Source of the DNA: Pomphorhynchus laevis | Taxonomy: Eukaryota; Acanthocephala; Palaeacanthocephala; Echinorhynchida; Pomphorhynchidae | NCBI GenBank assembly: GCA_012934845.2 | Contig: WNNJ02003526.1 | Coordinates: 124,001-188,000 of the forward strand | Length of the DNA: 64,000 bases | Direction: 5' to 3' | In this document: positions 63,064 to 64,000 of the stretch, one piece after another | Numbering within the stretch: position 1 is the stretch's first letter | Layout: each line of letters begins with the position of its first letter | The notes under the pieces: model-generated | The model's input: only the letters and a program-made list of their open reading frames with translations | What the model was told of the DNA's origin: nothing | Database searches by the model: none | Made by a program: the position numbers and the translations under genes

Positions 63064-63777
63064 TCATTTTATTTTTAATTTTATCAAATATATATAATCT
63101 GTCCAAATGTTTATCTTAGATATATTCGAGCTTTCACTATTAATCAGCTTACTAAAGTAAGTCTTCAAGTTATTATATAACGAATTGTAAATTTTATTTT
63201 TATTGTTATTATTTAATCTATATTTATACACTTTTGATAGAACTTTCCTTAATTCACAGTTTTCAATTAAATCTAGATTATGAGTACATATATCTTCATT
63301 TATTTTATCAAAATTTAGACTTCTGCAATCGCATTCAGTTTCTATAATGTTTCTAATATTATCATTACATATAGATTTCAATTCTTTATTATAATTACAA
63401 ATTTTTCGTCCTAATGGTGGTAGGAGTTTATACCTTATTTTAGGAATATATTTACTTAAATCTGACCATCTTATTTCTTTACTTCTAGAAGTATTTAAAA
63501 GTTCGGCTATATTTATGTTATCTATACATTTATTAATGAAGTTTATGGTTAATGCATATTTCCTATTGTTATTATTAACATTTATTGTACGATTATAGTA
63601 TTTTGTATTACAATAACTGCCTATTATACAACTTAGCCTATCATCGTCGTTAATTAATTTTTGATTTATTGAACAAATGATATCTTTAGCAAAACTTCTT
63701 ATATTTACATAAAGATCTTTCAGCTTATTATCCCTTAAAAGTTGTTTTAATATTTCTAATTGTTCATTTATATACAT
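63064..63777 (-). pseudogene. PLE N-terminal region
   Basis: 237 codons open: SKYIPKIRYKLLPPLGRKIC, ECDCRSLNFDKINEDICTHN, DLIENCELRKVLSKVYKYR. The CDC, HNLDLI and LRKVL-YR blocks are the N-terminal PLE signatures usually read CxC, GHixTGDL and LRxLLxxGPxYR. It is the longest open piece of this region among the PLE copies here. Confidence 0.8.
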
Positions 63778-63810
63778 CTTTTTTAATATTTCTAGGTCTA
63801 TTTTTCTTAT

Positions 63811-64000
63811 CTTCTTGTCTTATACTCCTTCTTTTGTTCTCGGGGACTTTAACATTCGTCTTGATCGCTCGGCTGACCCTGACTCTATCACTTTAACTAA
63901 CCTTTTTTTCTGATTTTAACTATAAATTACTTTCAACAAGCCCAACTCATATTCTCGGCGGTGCTCTTGACATCATTGCTGTCCCTATCTGCTTCAATGA
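63811..64000 (+). pseudogene. LINE A/B-family endonuclease fragment, continues beyond the window
   Basis: It encodes SYTPSFVLGDFNIRLDR and, after one extra T in a T run, FNYKLLSTSPTHILGGALDI, close to residues 161-215 of copy B ORF2. It starts abruptly inside the endonuclease, joined to PLE sequence at about 63,810, so it is either the broken end of an insertion or a rearrangement joint. Confidence 0.88.

Larger units (their letters stand above)
60785..63810 (-). mobile_element. Mosaic of two or more Penelope-like copies
   Basis: Order on the minus strand: N-terminal region (63,777-63,064), linker, RT fingers/palm (62,889-62,455), a second copy of the linker (62,350-62,160), a 5' end with GIY-YIG (62,100-61,801), the nuclease end and repeated RSHG linkers (61,797-61,408), then RT C-terminus with an intact YIDD (61,242-60,844). 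The repeated linker shows the pieces come from at least two head-to-tail copies with internal deletions. A D1 copy follows at the 3' side and a LINE fragment abuts the 5' side at 63,810. Confidence 0.78.

Overview
This is AT-rich nuclear DNA from a eukaryote, most likely an invertebrate animal with a compact gene structure; I cannot name the species. The main evidence is a split host gene on the minus strand (48,228-56,561). Its exons spell the end of a PH domain, an ArfGAP zinc finger (C-x2-C-x16-C-x2-C), ankyrin repeats and a terminal exon, which is the layout of ACAP/centaurin-beta proteins. Several introns are only 39-47 nt with TTTAG-like acceptors, and reading phases join at all but one junction. 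A second host-like gene is an intronless AGC-type protein kinase at 28,722-29,726 (+).

Most of the rest is mobile or repetitive DNA. From 1 to 12.6 kb there are three LINEs of the CR1/L2 group, all on the minus strand: copy A (510-2,290, internally deleted), copy C (2,684-7,000, both ORFs open) and copy B (8,125-12,540, one amber codon in ORF1 and one frameshift in ORF2). A fourth LINE of a different group, with zinc knuckles in ORF1 (21,209-25,005), is complete in extent but frameshifted, and its target-site duplication can be seen. Decayed CR1-like pieces lie at 30.5-31.7, 34.8-35.5 and 38.3-41.2 kb, and a piece of the copy A/B family closes the window. At 16,964-20,024 a Merlin/IS1595-like DNA transposon forms a giant palindrome holding two dead transposases with identical lesions.

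From 26 kb on, Penelope-like elements (PLEs) recur: 27.1-28.0, 42.1-42.5, 50.1-52.9 and 60.8-63.8 kb. In the best copy the GIY-YIG endonuclease precedes the reverse transcriptase (RT), the permuted order of the Naiad-type PLEs. A dispersed AT-rich repeat, called D1 here, lies just 3' of PLE reverse transcriptase in two places and also forms a 172-bp tandem array at the left edge. A satellite block at 42.83-48.14 kb is built of alternating 344- and 380-bp monomers (724-bp higher-order unit) and stops about 90 bp past the stop codon of the ACAP-like gene. Smaller items are a tRNA-derived SINE, a foldback element, two inverted-repeat elements and several short tandem arrays. I see no convincing gene in the AT-rich stretches 12.8-14.5, 15.1-16.9, 25.6-26.2, 29.8-30.4, 36.4-38.2 and 58.9-60.4 kb.
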